DNA of 64,000 nt from Shimia sp. R9_2 (GCF_017743735.1 NZ_JAGHRO010000009.1:1-64000); one strand, 5' to 3'; numbered from the stretch's first letter, positions 25,974 through 35,854 are shown. Notes: generated by a model from the letters alone, not told the origin. Numbers and translations are program-made.

Positions 25974-26801
25974 TCAGGCCGCGACACGCGCAGGCCAGGT
26001 GACGGGGCGCGCGGCTTTCTGAACACGCGCGATGTGCTGCAGGATGCGGGGATTGACCCAATCGGGATCAAAGATCGGCGCCATGTGGCCCATGGCGGGG
26101 AGCAGGGCGAGCTCGGCGTTGTCGACCTCCTGCGCAATCATCTGTGCGGTGGCCTGCGCAAGGGCCGGAGATTCCATCCCGACCATGATCAGCGTGGGGA
26201 TACGCAGGCTCTGCAGATCGCTGAGGTGCCATTGCTCGCTTTCCAGATCCCGAAAATCCTCCAGCAGCTTGGGGGCCAGTTCGACCAGCTTGTCCTGACG
26301 CTCCGGGGGCAGGGAGGCCCAGCTTTGCGGAACGGTCCAGTAATCGACGAAACCTTGAAGATCTGAGGCGGACTTGGGCTGAGACAGCTGTGTTTCCAAG
26401 GCGCTGAACCCCTCAAGCAGAGAACGGCCCTCGGCGTCGGCGGCTTTCAGAACATGAAAGGCTGCGGGTTCATAAAGCGTGAGGCTTTTCACCAGTTCGG
26501 GGCGCAGCAGGGCGATTTTGAGCGCCACGCCGCCGCCAAAACAATGGCCGATCAGATGCACGGGCTGCTTGAGTGCCTCGATTTTGCGGATGATCGGAAG
26601 GGCGGCGCGGGACACGCCTTGGCCTTCATCGGCGCGGTCGTCTGCGCTGCCATAGCCGGGCAGATCCCAGGCGTGCAGCTCAAAGCGATCGGAAAACTGG
26701 GTGCGCAGGTCGTCCCACTGATGGGCGCCGGAGGCTGAAGAATGCAAAGCGACCACCGGAGCCGTTTCGCGGGTGAGGCTGTTGGGGAGGGGGTGCATCA
26801 T
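25974..26801 (-). CDS. Alpha/beta hydrolase
   Basis: About 275 residues; three ATG codons at 26804, 26801 and 26798 follow GGAG, and the middle one is chosen. The fold's marks are VVALHSSASGAHQWDDL near 18 (oxyanion-hole region), the nucleophile elbow LIGHCFGGGVA, where the nucleophile position is Cys (GHCFGG) rather than Ser, and the late His in AMGHMAPIFDP. Cys at the elbow is seen in some dienelactone-hydrolase-like enzymes. It is paired with the downstream methyltransferase gene. Reaction unknown. Confidence 0.82.
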   Translation of the reverse strand: MMHPLPNSLTRETAPVVALHSSASGAHQWDDLRTQFSDRFELHAWDLPGYGSADDRADEGQGVSRAALPIIRKIEALKQPVHLIGHCFGGGVALKIALLRPELVKSLTLYEPAAFHVLKAADAEGRSLLEGFSALETQLSQPKSASDLQGFVDYWTVPQSWASLPPERQDKLVELAPKLLEDFRDLESEQWHLSDLQSLRIPTLIMVGMESPALAQATAQMIAQEVDNAELALLPAMGHMAPIFDPDWVNPRILQHIARVQKAARPVTWPARVAA

Positions 26802-26804
26802 CAT

Positions 26805-27047
26805 TACTCCAAACACTGGTTACGGACCCAGATTTGGCTTGTGGCTGTTTCACTGTGATGTCTGTGCAGGTGGGGTGATGTTTCAGTTGTTTCGCAGGCC
26901 AAATGCGGGGAGATGCGGGGTAGGGCGCAGGGATTTTTGGCGTTTTTGCCTGTGGCGTGCCAAACTGCGCCCAATTACTGAAACAATTGAAACACGCGAA
27001 TTTGCTTCTGAAAACCAACTGAAACCTGGGCCGGATAGGGATAAGCC
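26805..27047. promoter_or_regulatory. Divergent region with GAAACAAYTGAAAC repeats
   Basis: GAAACAACTGAAAC occurs on the minus strand at 26880-26893, and GAAACAATTGAAAC on the plus strand at 26980-26993. CCAACTGAAACC lies at 27015-27026. Each holds TGAAAC units at 9-11 bp spacing, as OmpR-type regulators prefer. The response regulator at 29287 is the obvious candidate. Confidence 0.5.
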
Positions 27048-29294
27048 ATGGCCTCTGAGACAGACATGGACACAGACGTTGATACGGGTTCGGATCGTTT
27101 TCACGAGCTGCTGAGCGATGCGATTGAAAGTCTGTCAGAGGGGTTTGCGCTCTATGACGACAACCGCAAGCTGGTGGTCTGTAATCAGAGATACATCGAG
27201 ATGAATGCGGGGGTTGCCGATCTGCTGCATCCCGGGCTGGATTGGGAAATCCTGATGCGCGAAAGCGCGCGGCGCGGGATTTATCGCGATGCGATTGGGC
27301 GCGAGGATGCCTGGGTCTCTGACCGGTTGCAGACCACCCATGACTATGTGACCGACTTTGAGTTGGTGCAGACCGATGGCACCCATTACCTCGTGTCGAC
27401 CCATCCCACCAAGATGGGCGGGTTTGTGGTGACCCGCACGGATATTTCCGACCGCAAGAAGGCGGAGGCCGCGACGCGGGACGGGGATCTGCTGATCCGG
27501 ACGGTGCTGGATGCGAGTTCGGCGATTGTGACCATGGCGCGTGTGGGCGATGGCAGCCTGATTTACCGCTCTCCGGCGGCGCGGGAGCTGTTTGGAGACA
27601 CCAAGTCTGCGCGCGACCATTATGTGAACCCCGATGACCGGGCTGATTTTGTCACCGAGTTGCTCGCGATGGGGCAGATCGACAATTATTACCTGCGGGT
27701 GCAGGCGAAAGGCCGCGAGTTTCCGGCCTCGATTTCCGCGCGGATCGTGGAGTATCGCGGCGAAGATGTGATTGTCTCTAGTGTTGTGGACCTGACCAAG
27801 GAGGTCGAGGCACAGCAGTTGATCCAGCAGGTGCTGGAAGCCTGTCCGATCCCTTTGCAGATGACCAAGGCGGCCACGGGAGAGACCTTGTTTTCAAGCC
27901 CTGAGACATTGGCGCTTTTTGGGAACGGAGACAGTGCGCAGAGCTATTATGTGGAGGCGCAGGAACGGGCGCGCTATCTCAGAGAGCTGCGGGCGGCGGG
28001 TGTCGTGCGCAACCGGAAGGCGGAATATATCAAAGGCGATGGCACCCGGTTCTGGGGAGCGGTTTCGGCGCAGCTGATCGATTTCAAGGGCGAGGAGGTC
28101 ATTGTGTCGAGCACGCGGGACATGACCGATGAGCTTGCCTTGCAGGAGGAATTGGCCGCGCAGCGGGAGCTGCTGTATCAGAATGAGAAGATGTCTGCCC
28201 TTGGGGAGCTTTTGGCGGGGGTGGCGCATGAGCTGAACAACCCGCTGTCGATTGTGGTGGGCCATGCGCTGATGTTGCAGGAAGATGTGACCGATCCGGA
28301 AACCCAGCGGCGGGTGGCGAAGATCGGCGCGGCGGCGGAGCGCTGTGCGCGGATTGTGAAGACCTTTCTGGCGATGGCGCGGCAGCGGCCGACCTCCATG
28401 GAGCGGGTCAATCTGGACAGTGTGATCGGTTCTGCGCTGGATGTGGCGGGGTACGGGCAACAGCAGGATGGCATTCAGATTGCCTATGCGCCGGAGGCGG
28501 ATCTGCCGGAAATCCTCGCGGATGCGGATCAGATCACGCAGGTGGTGATCAATCTGGTGATGAATGCCGGGCAGGCGATCAAGACCTCGGGCCTGGGAGA
28601 TCAGATCCGCATCACGGCGCGGCCGGTCAAAGCGCGCAGCCAGATCGAAATCGCGATCAGTGACAATGGCCCCGGCGTGCCGGACCATATCCGTGCGCGG
28701 ATTTTTGAGCCGTTTTTCACCACCAAGGAGATTGGCAGTGGGACCGGCATCGGCCTCGCGTTTTGTCATCGCATTATCCACTCCCACAACGGCCAGATCT
28801 GGCTGGATGGGCAGGCTGCCTCTGGCAGCCGGTTTGTGATCCGTCTGCCGGCCGCTCCGCAGAATGGCACGGCGCAAGGCGACAGCACCCGCGCGTCTGA
28901 GGCGCAGGCGGTGGGCCGTGTGCTGGTGGTGGATGATGAAGAAGACATTGGCGCGCTGATCGCGGAGGTTCTGAAGCGTGAGGGCTATCTTGTGGATCAG
29001 GTCGGCTCCGGCGCGCAGGCTTTGGAGCGGCTGGCGGGGCAGGGCTATGACGTGGTGCTGAGCGATCTGAACATGCCGGATGTGGACGGCAAGACGCTGT
29101 TTGCCACGCTCAAGCGCGAGCATCCGGAGATGGTGTCGCGGATCGCCTTCATCACTGGCGATACGATGGGGCCAACCTCGCAGAGGACCTTGCAGGAGGC
29201 GGGCCGCCCGTATCTGGAAAAGCCGGTTGCACCGGAAGAGCTGCGGCAGCTGGTGCAGGACATCATGGCGGAAGGTGGGGGGCGCGATGCGTGA
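27048..29294 (+). CDS. Hybrid sensor histidine kinase, NtrB-type core with REC
   Basis: 748 residues, soluble. A PAS_7-like domain (about 20-135, [20 protein letters not shown]) and two more PAS-like domains (about 145-255 and 265-375) precede the HisKA His in [16 protein letters not shown] (about 393). An HATPase (about 440-610) has [14 protein letters not shown], and a receiver (about 625-745) has the phosphoacceptor in [12 protein letters not shown]. It overlaps the OmpR-family regulator by 8 bp and is its likely partner. Direct repeats upstream of the gene may be that regulator's site. Confidence 0.9.
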   Translation: MASETDMDTDVDTGSDRFHELLSDAIESLSEGFALYDDNRKLVVCNQRYIEMNAGVADLLHPGLDWEILMRESARRGIYRDAIGREDAWVSDRLQTTHDYVTDFELVQTDGTHYLVSTHPTKMGGFVVTRTDISDRKKAEAATRDGDLLIRTVLDASSAIVTMARVGDGSLIYRSPAARELFGDTKSARDHYVNPDDRADFVTELLAMGQIDNYYLRVQAKGREFPASISARIVEYRGEDVIVSSVVDLTKEVEAQQLIQQVLEACPIPLQMTKAATGETLFSSPETLALFGNGDSAQSYYVEAQERARYLRELRAAGVVRNRKAEYIKGDGTRFWGAVSAQLIDFKGEEVIVSSTRDMTDELALQEELAAQRELLYQNEKMSALGELLAGVAHELNNPLSIVVGHALMLQEDVTDPETQRRVAKIGAAAERCARIVKTFLAMARQRPTSMERVNLDSVIGSALDVAGYGQQQDGIQIAYAPEADLPEILADADQITQVVINLVMNAGQAIKTSGLGDQIRITARPVKARSQIEIAISDNGPGVPDHIRARIFEPFFTTKEIGSGTGIGLAFCHRIIHSHNGQIWLDGQAASGSRFVIRLPAAPQNGTAQGDSTRASEAQAVGRVLVVDDEEDIGALIAEVLKREGYLVDQVGSGAQALERLAGQGYDVVLSDLNMPDVDGKTLFATLKREHPEMVSRIAFITGDTMGPTSQRTLQEAGRPYLEKPVAPEELRQLVQDIMAEGGGRDA

Positions 29295-30003
29295 TCATGC
29301 AACCAAGATTCTGGTCTGTGACGATGAGATCGATGTGCGCGAGATGCTGGCGGAGTATTTGACCAAGCGCGGCTATGATGTGCTGAGCGCGGCCAACGCG
29401 GAGGAATTGCGCGCGACGCTTGGCAAGGGGCGGGTCGATCTGATTGTGCTGGATATCAACATGCCCGGTGAGGACGGGCTTTCGGTTCTGAGATCATTGC
29501 GCCCGGACAATCCGGTGCCGGTGATCATGCTCACCGCTGCGGGCGATGTGGTGGACCGGATCATTGGTCTTGAGATGGGCGCGGATGATTATCTGGGCAA
29601 GCCTGTGGATTTGCGCGAACTGGAGGCCCGGCTGAAGGCGGTTTTGCGGCGGCAGGGCGCGCCGCAGGCGCAGGGGCAGAGCAGTGATGGGGCCGCCACC
29701 GCGCGGTTTGGCGCGTTTACCCTTGATCTGGAGGCGGCAAAAATGGTCTCGGACGGAGGCGAAGAGCTGGCGCTGACAGCGATGGAGTTCAATCTCTTGA
29801 AGGTGTTTGCGCGCAACAAGGGGCGGGTGTTGAACAGGGATCAGATTCTGGAGCAGGCCCATGACCGCTCCTGGGATCCGTTTGACCGCAGCATCGATAT
29901 CCGGATCTCACGGCTGCGCCGCAAGATTGAGCGCAATCCCGAAAAGCCGACCATCATCCGCACGGTGCGCGGCATAGGGTATGTCTATGACCCTGAGGAC
30001 TGA
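29287..30003 (+). CDS. OmpR-family response regulator
   Basis: 238 residues from the ATG at 29287. The receiver (about 6-120) has the acidic pair in VCDDEID, the phosphoacceptor in LIVLDINMPGEDG and Lys in YLGKPVDLRE. A winged helix follows (about 140-235, LTAMEFNLLKVFARNKGRVLNRDQ; then a conserved SIDIRISRLRRKIE). It is translationally coupled to the hybrid kinase. Targets probably include the repeats at 26.9-27.0 kb. Confidence 0.93.
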   Translation: MRDHATKILVCDDEIDVREMLAEYLTKRGYDVLSAANAEELRATLGKGRVDLIVLDINMPGEDGLSVLRSLRPDNPVPVIMLTAAGDVVDRIIGLEMGADDYLGKPVDLRELEARLKAVLRRQGAPQAQGQSSDGAATARFGAFTLDLEAAKMVSDGGEELALTAMEFNLLKVFARNKGRVLNRDQILEQAHDRSWDPFDRSIDIRISRLRRKIERNPEKPTIIRTVRGIGYVYDPED

Positions 30004-30374
30004 CGGGGCTTGAGGGGAACGTCGGGTCAGCTCTGATGTAGATAAACAATCTTAGGTAGAAATTTCATTTGCATAACGTATTCGGCGAAGACTTGCCGTT
30101 TTATTCTTTTGATCTTTTTTGTGCGCATGCCCATTTAAATCTCTGTTTTGTATATGCAATCATGCGAAATGGGCGTGATATTCACACTGCTGCAGGTGTG
30201 GAATCTCCTACTGGTCCCGGCACGCTCAGTTGCCCTAAGATACCAAAACTGTTAGAGTTTATTGAAGAATTTGAACGGCGTGCGCGCCTGAATTCTATTG
30301 CTGTAAGCCATTTGTGCGCGGCAAAGCGCATTCGCTAAATTGGACCGAACTTCTTTTGAGATGGGAGCGCAACT
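30004..30374. other. AT-richer intergenic upstream of membrane protein gene
   Basis: 371 bp with lower GC than its surroundings. An 89-codon frame at 30069-30338 has no recognisable product or ribosome site and is not called. The region includes an inverted repeat CACAC-N8-GTGTG (about 30183-30200) and a GGCACG..TTGC string (30218-30233) with one base too many to be a proper -24/-12 promoter. The promoter of the membrane protein-activator unit must lie here. Confidence 0.4.
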
Positions 30375-31310
30375 GTGTTTGGATCAGTTGTATTGGAGCT
30401 GTTTATTGGCGTTGCCTTTTTGTTTTTGGCATTGAGCATCGTGATCACCGCTGCGCAGGAGATGCTGACGGGGCTGCTTGGCATGCGGTCTGCCAATCTG
30501 GTAGTGGCGCTCAGGAACCTGCTAGAAGATCCGGACGGAAGCTTTGTGCGTGAGGTCATGGAGCATCCGGCGATGCGCCATCTCTATCGCGGCAAACCGC
30601 GCAGCGGGGTGTTTGGCCTGATGGGGAATGGGCCGTCATATGTGCCAAGCAGCGCTTTCGCGACGGCGCTGTTGGATGCGTTGCGCAGCAAGAACGGCAA
30701 TGGTGCCACCTTACCGGTTGCGGTGGATGAGCTGTTTGGCATGGCACCCGAGATCGTGCGGGACATGCCGGAGGGTGTGCTCAAACGCTCGCTGACCTTG
30801 ATGATCGGGCAGGCAAGTGATCTTGACCGGCCTTTGCAGCGGCGCGCCGAAATGGCGGAGCGGCGTTTGGCGCAGTGGTTTGATGAGTCCATGGATCGGG
30901 CAAGTGGCTGGTACAAACGCAAAAGCCAGTTTGTCAGCGTGCTGTTGTCGATCGGGCTGGTGGTGGCGATCAATGCCAATGCGCTGACCTATATGGAGCT
31001 GCTTTGGAAGGACTCAAACCTGCGCGAGGGGATTGTGGCGGCGGCGGAGGCGACGGCGGCTGAGGGCCAGCCGCTGCCAGATGATACGCAGGCGCGGCTG
31101 GACGAATTGGCCATATTGCCGCTTGGCTGGCAGGGGCAGAGCTTTTCCGATGCTTTCTGCACCGCGCAGGAGAGCCTCAAGACACTGGCGGGGTGGGCCA
31201 TCACGGTGCTTGCCATCAGCCTTGGGGCGGCGTTCTGGTTTGACGTGATGAAGAAAGCGCTCGCAATTCGTGCGAGCGGGCCGAAACCCGCAAACCCCGC
31301 AGCAGGGTGA
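30375..31310 (+). CDS. Membrane protein cotranscribed with sigma-54 activator
   Basis: 311 residues from GTG after GGAG. Three hydrophobic segments are visible: about 4-27 (ELFIGVAFLFLALSIVITAA), about 188-208 (VLLSIGLVVAINANAL) and about 272-292 (LAGWAITVLAISLGAAFWF). A soluble loop of about 150 residues lies between the first two. No enzyme motif. It precedes the activator gene by 13 bp and both converge on the CIS operon, so a role in signal input to the activator or in anchoring or release of the CIS is possible; both are inference. Confidence 0.7.
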   Translation: MFGSVVLELFIGVAFLFLALSIVITAAQEMLTGLLGMRSANLVVALRNLLEDPDGSFVREVMEHPAMRHLYRGKPRSGVFGLMGNGPSYVPSSAFATALLDALRSKNGNGATLPVAVDELFGMAPEIVRDMPEGVLKRSLTLMIGQASDLDRPLQRRAEMAERRLAQWFDESMDRASGWYKRKSQFVSVLLSIGLVVAINANALTYMELLWKDSNLREGIVAAAEATAAEGQPLPDDTQARLDELAILPLGWQGQSFSDAFCTAQESLKTLAGWAITVLAISLGAAFWFDVMKKALAIRASGPKPANPAAG

Positions 31311-31323
31311 GGTGGGAGCCACC

Positions 31324-32691
31324 ATGTCACTGGATGATACAGACCGCAGGCTGACGCTGGTTTCTCAGGAAAAATCAGACCGTTTTGAGGCGTTTCTTGG
31401 GGCGCTTGGCGCGCTGGATTACCGCGTGCAGCTGACCGGGCCTGAGGCATTGGCAAAGACCGCGAAAGGCAACAGTCTGGTCTATCTCGGCATGCGCGGC
31501 TGGGACGGGCGCACCATGCGGCGGCTGAAAGCCCTAGCGGCGCATCCGCATTGTATGCTGGCGATTGAAAAGAGCGCCTTCCGCTGGGCGGAGCCGACCA
31601 TTCGCGATTGCCGTGAGTTTCTTACCTGGCCCTGTGCGCCTTCTGAGCTGAAGATGCGGCTGGAAAGATGTGGGCGCAGTGGCCCGTTGGGACGCCCGGC
31701 AGATGAGCGGGCCGCTGAGGTGAGCGCGCTGGGGCTGGTGGGGCAATCACGCTGTTTTGTGGACAGTCTGGTGACCCTGCGCCGTTTTGCTGAATGTGAC
31801 GCGGCGGTGCTGATCAAGGGTGAAACCGGCACCGGCAAAGAGCTGGCCGCGCGGGCGATCCATCAGCTTTCGGCGCGCAGCGAAGGCCCGTTTGTGCCGG
31901 TTTGTTGCGGCGCCTTGCCGGACACTTTGATTGAGGCGGAGCTGTTTGGCCATGCGCGCGGGGCGTTTACTGATGCGCATGAGGCCCGTGCGGGGCTGGT
32001 GGAGCAGGCGCGTGGCGGCACGTTGTTTCTGGATGAGGTCGAGGCGCTGAGCGCCAAGGCGCAGGTGGCGTTGCTGCGGTTTCTGGAATCACTGGAGTTT
32101 CGCCGTGTGGGCGGCAGCCGGACACAGCGTGCGGATGTGCGGGTGATTGCGGCGGGCAATGAAGATCTGCGGCAACTGGCGCGGGACGGGCGGTTCCGTC
32201 TGGATCTGCTGTACCGGCTGGATGTGTTGTCGCTCGCGCTGCCACCGTTGCGCCAGCGTGGCGGGGATGTGGCCCTGCTGACACGGCATTTTCTGTCGCT
32301 GTTTGAGCAGCAATATCAGACCGGAGCGCTGGCGCTGGACATAAGGTCCAGCCATTGGATTGAAGAGTACACCTGGCCCGGCAATGTGCGGGAGCTGGAA
32401 AATCTGGTGCATCGCGGCGTGGTCACGGCGCAGGATGGCTTGGTTTCAGTATGCCCGACGGAGCCGCGCACGCGCGACAGTGTGGATGAGGCTTTTGGCG
32501 TGGCCAAGGCACGCGCGGTGAACGCCTTTGAGCGGCGCTATCTGGAAAGCGTGATGGCCCAGACGCAGGGCAATGTCACCAAGGCGGCAGAACAGGCGGG
32601 CAAAGAGCGCCGCGCCTTGGGCAAGCTCCTCAAAAAGCACGGCATTGATCCGGCCGGATTTGCCCAGCCCTCTCCCACAAACGGATTTTGA
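31324..32691 (+). CDS. Sigma-54 activator, AAA+ with GAFTDA loop
   Basis: 455 residues from the ATG at 31324. The N-terminal 120 residues look like a receiver-type fold without a clear phosphoacceptor Asp. The AAA+ domain (about 140-370) has Walker A GETGTGKE (about 166-173) and Walker B TLFLDEVE (about 232-239). The sigma-54 contact loop at residues 213-218 reads GAFTDA, with Asp for the second Gly. The Arg-finger region FRLDLLYRLDV is intact, and a Fis-type HTH ends the protein (about 405-450). It ends 10 bp from the CIS operon end and is its probable activator, with the accessory RpoN. Confidence 0.9.
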   Translation: MSLDDTDRRLTLVSQEKSDRFEAFLGALGALDYRVQLTGPEALAKTAKGNSLVYLGMRGWDGRTMRRLKALAAHPHCMLAIEKSAFRWAEPTIRDCREFLTWPCAPSELKMRLERCGRSGPLGRPADERAAEVSALGLVGQSRCFVDSLVTLRRFAECDAAVLIKGETGTGKELAARAIHQLSARSEGPFVPVCCGALPDTLIEAELFGHARGAFTDAHEARAGLVEQARGGTLFLDEVEALSAKAQVALLRFLESLEFRRVGGSRTQRADVRVIAAGNEDLRQLARDGRFRLDLLYRLDVLSLALPPLRQRGGDVALLTRHFLSLFEQQYQTGALALDIRSSHWIEEYTWPGNVRELENLVHRGVVTAQDGLVSVCPTEPRTRDSVDEAFGVAKARAVNAFERRYLESVMAQTQGNVTKAAEQAGKERRALGKLLKKHGIDPAGFAQPSPTNGF

Positions 32692-32701
32692 GCACCCGCT
32701 T

Positions 32702-35700
32702 TCAGCGCCGTCTGTTTGAGCCGCCCGCGGTCATTTCGCGCGCCTGAGACAGGATGTCCTCGGCAAACTCCGCAGACACATCAAGGATTTGTGCAAGCTC
32801 GGTTGCGCTGCGGCGGGCCACGGCGCGCACCGAGGTGATGCCTGCGGTTTCCAGAACCGCCGCGCGCCCTTCGCCAATGCCGTGAAGCTCGCGCGTGGGG
32901 CGGTCGGGCAAAGTGGCGGCATTGAGGGTCGGATTTGTGGCTGGCGTCAAAACCCGCGCGTGGTCCGGAAGGCTGAGAAACGCGGTGCTGCTGGCATGGG
33001 TGCGCAGGCGCGCGGTGGCGCTTTCGCGGGGCAGGCGGGCCACGCTGTCAAGGCGGGGCTGCGCGATGGTGCCGACGGGCAGCTCGGTTGGCAGACGGGT
33101 GATGAGCGTGGCGCGCGCGGGCGTGGTTTCGCCTTTGTCTTTGCAGGGCGCGCATTCGCAGATGTCCTCCGGTGCGGTATCGGCGGGGGTGGGCACACAT
33201 GGGCTCTCTGGTGGCGGCAGCTGTGTGGCCACGGCGCGCGGTCGGAAGGCGACGGTGAAATCGCGCACGGTCATGCGGCCCGGCGCCTCCGAGAGGAAGG
33301 ACACCGGAATGTTTTGCGGCGCTTCAAGCTCTGCGGAGGCGGCCACCAAGGTGAGGATGGCGCTTGGCCCGAGCTCTATCTCGATTTCCGCCGTTGCCGC
33401 GCCTGCCGGAACTGTGCCGCGCAGGCGGGTGATCTCGGCCCCCTCAGATTGGATTGATGCGGCAAGGGGCGTGTCGATCTGCGCGCCTGTGCTGTCCAGC
33501 CAGCGGGCGGCAAAAACCGCCTCTCCTTGCGAAAGCTGCGCTTCGAGAGCGGCGGCAAAAGGCGCGTCAGCGATCACCTCAGCGGATTGGGACAGGATCA
33601 CAGAAGATCGGTCCGCCGTGATATTGGTGAAGGTGAGGCCCTCCGTGGCCGGAGCGATGGTCAGGGGCGGGTTCTCGAGGGTCAGCTCAGGAGAAAAGCG
33701 CCAGCCGCTCAGAAACTCAGTGGGGTCCACATCAAAGGCGAGCTCACTGAAATCGCCATTGCGCAGGCCGGTTGGCCCGCCCTCAAGGGAGATGGTATCC
33801 ACAAACAGGCGCTGGTTTGCGGGAGTGCGCAGGCGGACCTCCAGTTGGTCGGCATCCTCAGGGGCCATGACATCCAGTGAGGCAGACAGGATGGTGCGCA
33901 ACTGTGGGCCAGCCACGGCGGCCAGCTCCAGGCCGCTGTCAAAGGTGCCAAGAAACGGGGGCGGGGTCAGCACATCGGTGCGCGACAGGCCACAGCCGGT
34001 CTGACGCCAGATCAGCTCGATCACCGCACCGCGTTCAGGCGCGAAGCCGCGGAACACCGCGCGATAGGGGCAGCCGGGGGAGACTTTGACAATTTGCGAG
34101 AGTGCGCGGGGGGCGCTTTCCGCGTGACCAAGGCGCAGGAGCGTGACCGAAAGCGGCCCCGTGTCGCTGGGCACAGAGAAAGATTGCAGTGCAACCGCGC
34201 CGCCGCTGACGCTCCAGCCTTGTGGTTCATAAAGGTCATTTCCGGAGGCGCGATCCTCAAAGCCGCCATTGGTCAGTTGCTCACCGCGAGGGCAGGTTCC
34301 GGCGCTGCGCGCCGACAGAATACCATTGGCGGCCTCAGCAACAGAGCGGGACTCCAGCGCAAATTCCACCCGACCAAGGGGCTGGAACCGCTCAAGAGAC
34401 AGGAGGCTGCTTTCGGCGTCACGTCCAATTTCGGCTGAGACCGGGACGCGAAACACCGGCGAGGCGCGGCGGAAGCGGTGTGCGGCCATGAGCGCATCGG
34501 GCAGGCTGGCCGCGCGGGCCGGTCGCCATGACAGGCCGCCGGTGTCGCTGGTCTGCAGCTCTGCGGCTGCTTCGGTTTCCGGATGGACGTGCCAAGCGAT
34601 CGGCGCAGAGGTCGGCTCGACCACAAGCCAGATACGCTCTGCGCCGGCAGGCACGGTGATGGTCTGGCCCAGAGCGGTGCTGAGCCATCGCGGCCCGCCA
34701 TGGGCGGAGACGCCAAAGGTACCGGTGGCGGGTTGCGCAAGAAGCGAGCTTTCGCTGGGTTTGCCGTCAAAATCTTCGCGCAGGTCGACTTTGACGTCCG
34801 CCTGTCGCGCTTGTGTGGAGAGCAGAACATCCACCGCGTCGAGAATGGTCTCACCTGTGATTGTCACCGGCTGGGCGGCGGCGGTGCCGACCGCGAGCGG
34901 CACAGACTCCGGTGGGGTGCGATCCATGGTGGGGCCAAGGCTGATTTCGCTGCCCTCGAAGGTGCCATCAATCGCGATGTGTGTGCCGGTTGGGTCGATC
35001 TCCATATTGGGCGGCACGGTGATTTGCAGCAGGTCATCGCCTGCCTCAGACACGCCGTCATAGGTGTATTCCAACGTGCTTTCGCGCAGCCCATCGGGCA
35101 GACCGCTGCGGCGCTCCTGAATTTCGTAGAGCACTTCGACAGCCACCTGAGCGGTGGTGTCTGACTTGATGTGCAGGGGCAAAACCGCAAAGCCGCCTTC
35201 GGTTTCCGCCGCATCCAATGCGGCCTGCGCGAGCGTGGTAAGATCCGTGGTTTCGGTGACGGCGGAGAGCTCGCCGGGCAGGGCCCAGGCGGCGGGCTGT
35301 TGCCCCATGGCAAGCGTGACATTGCTGGCCACTGCGCGCAGCCACAGGGTGTTTATGATCGGTTGCGCGCCTGCTGATGTGCGGGCAATGCGCAGGCGCT
35401 GCACCGTCAGCCCCGGCAGGGGTTGTTCCCCGTCACTCAATGTGAATGTGCCGTTTTGCGACGGCACCGTGCCATTGGCTGCAACATCGACAAACAGGCC
35501 GCCCAGATCCACCTGCAGCGTTGCCCCCGCCAAGCCTGCCCCGCTGAGGCGGGAAAGCGTGCGAAAGCCGCCCAGATGGATCTCCGCCCAAGGCAGGCTG
35601 CCACCGCCGCGCACCTGTGACACGGCGGTTTCGCGACTGTCATCAGACGGGTCGCGGCCCGCGATGCTGCCATCGACCGGCGGGGCGGTAAAACTGATCT

Positions 35701-35854
35701 GCTCCTCGGCAGGGCCGATCCGGTTGGAGGCGGCAATCGGGGTCAGGCGCAGGCGGAAGGACGACAGCTGCGCGCCTTCGGGAAGGCTGCGCAGATAAAG
35801 GGTCTTGGTGCCACGGAAAAACCCTCTCGCCGGAAAGCGCTCGACCTGTTGCAT
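32702..35854 (-). CDS. Large fibre-like CIS protein with C-terminal helix-hairpin-helix
   Basis: 1050 residues, last gene of the CIS operon. Mostly beta-rich with Asp/Thr-rich segments. Two modules starting NGGFED (about 530) and NGDFSE (about 698), each followed by GW, resemble carbohydrate-binding beta-sandwich domains. A Cys cluster, CVPTPADTAPEDICECAPC, lies near 885-905. The C-terminal 60 residues (ELHGIGEGRAAVLETAGITS...) form a helix-hairpin-helix of the kind found in DUF4332-like proteins. It could be a tail fibre or surface adhesin of the particle; the helix-hairpin-helix may mediate packing or protein contacts rather than DNA binding. No close family recognised. Confidence 0.6.
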   Translation of the reverse strand: MQQVERFPARGFFRGTKTLYLRSLPEGAQLSSFRLRLTPIAASNRIGPAEEQISFTAPPVDGSIAGRDPSDDSRETAVSQVRGGGSLPWAEIHLGGFRTLSRLSGAGLAGATLQVDLGGLFVDVAANGTVPSQNGTFTLSDGEQPLPGLTVQRLRIARTSAGAQPIINTLWLRAVASNVTLAMGQQPAAWALPGELSAVTETTDLTTLAQAALDAAETEGGFAVLPLHIKSDTTAQVAVEVLYEIQERRSGLPDGLRESTLEYTYDGVSEAGDDLLQITVPPNMEIDPTGTHIAIDGTFEGSEISLGPTMDRTPPESVPLAVGTAAAQPVTITGETILDAVDVLLSTQARQADVKVDLREDFDGKPSESSLLAQPATGTFGVSAHGGPRWLSTALGQTITVPAGAERIWLVVEPTSAPIAWHVHPETEAAAELQTSDTGGLSWRPARAASLPDALMAAHRFRRASPVFRVPVSAEIGRDAESSLLSLERFQPLGRVEFALESRSVAEAANGILSARSAGTCPRGEQLTNGGFEDRASGNDLYEPQGWSVSGGAVALQSFSVPSDTGPLSVTLLRLGHAESAPRALSQIVKVSPGCPYRAVFRGFAPERGAVIELIWRQTGCGLSRTDVLTPPPFLGTFDSGLELAAVAGPQLRTILSASLDVMAPEDADQLEVRLRTPANQRLFVDTISLEGGPTGLRNGDFSELAFDVDPTEFLSGWRFSPELTLENPPLTIAPATEGLTFTNITADRSSVILSQSAEVIADAPFAAALEAQLSQGEAVFAARWLDSTGAQIDTPLAASIQSEGAEITRLRGTVPAGAATAEIEIELGPSAILTLVAASAELEAPQNIPVSFLSEAPGRMTVRDFTVAFRPRAVATQLPPPESPCVPTPADTAPEDICECAPCKDKGETTPARATLITRLPTELPVGTIAQPRLDSVARLPRESATARLRTHASSTAFLSLPDHARVLTPATNPTLNAATLPDRPTRELHGIGEGRAAVLETAGITSVRAVARRSATELAQILDVSAEFAEDILSQAREMTAGGSNRRR

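Noticed and set aside
30218..30233. GGCACG..TTGC string upstream of the membrane protein gene
   Set aside because: The spacing between the -24 GG and the -12 GC is 11 instead of 10 bases, and sigma-54 promoters tolerate this poorly.
30069..30338. 89-codon open frame
   Set aside because: No ribosome site, odd composition and no recognisable product; lies in an AT-richer promoter region.
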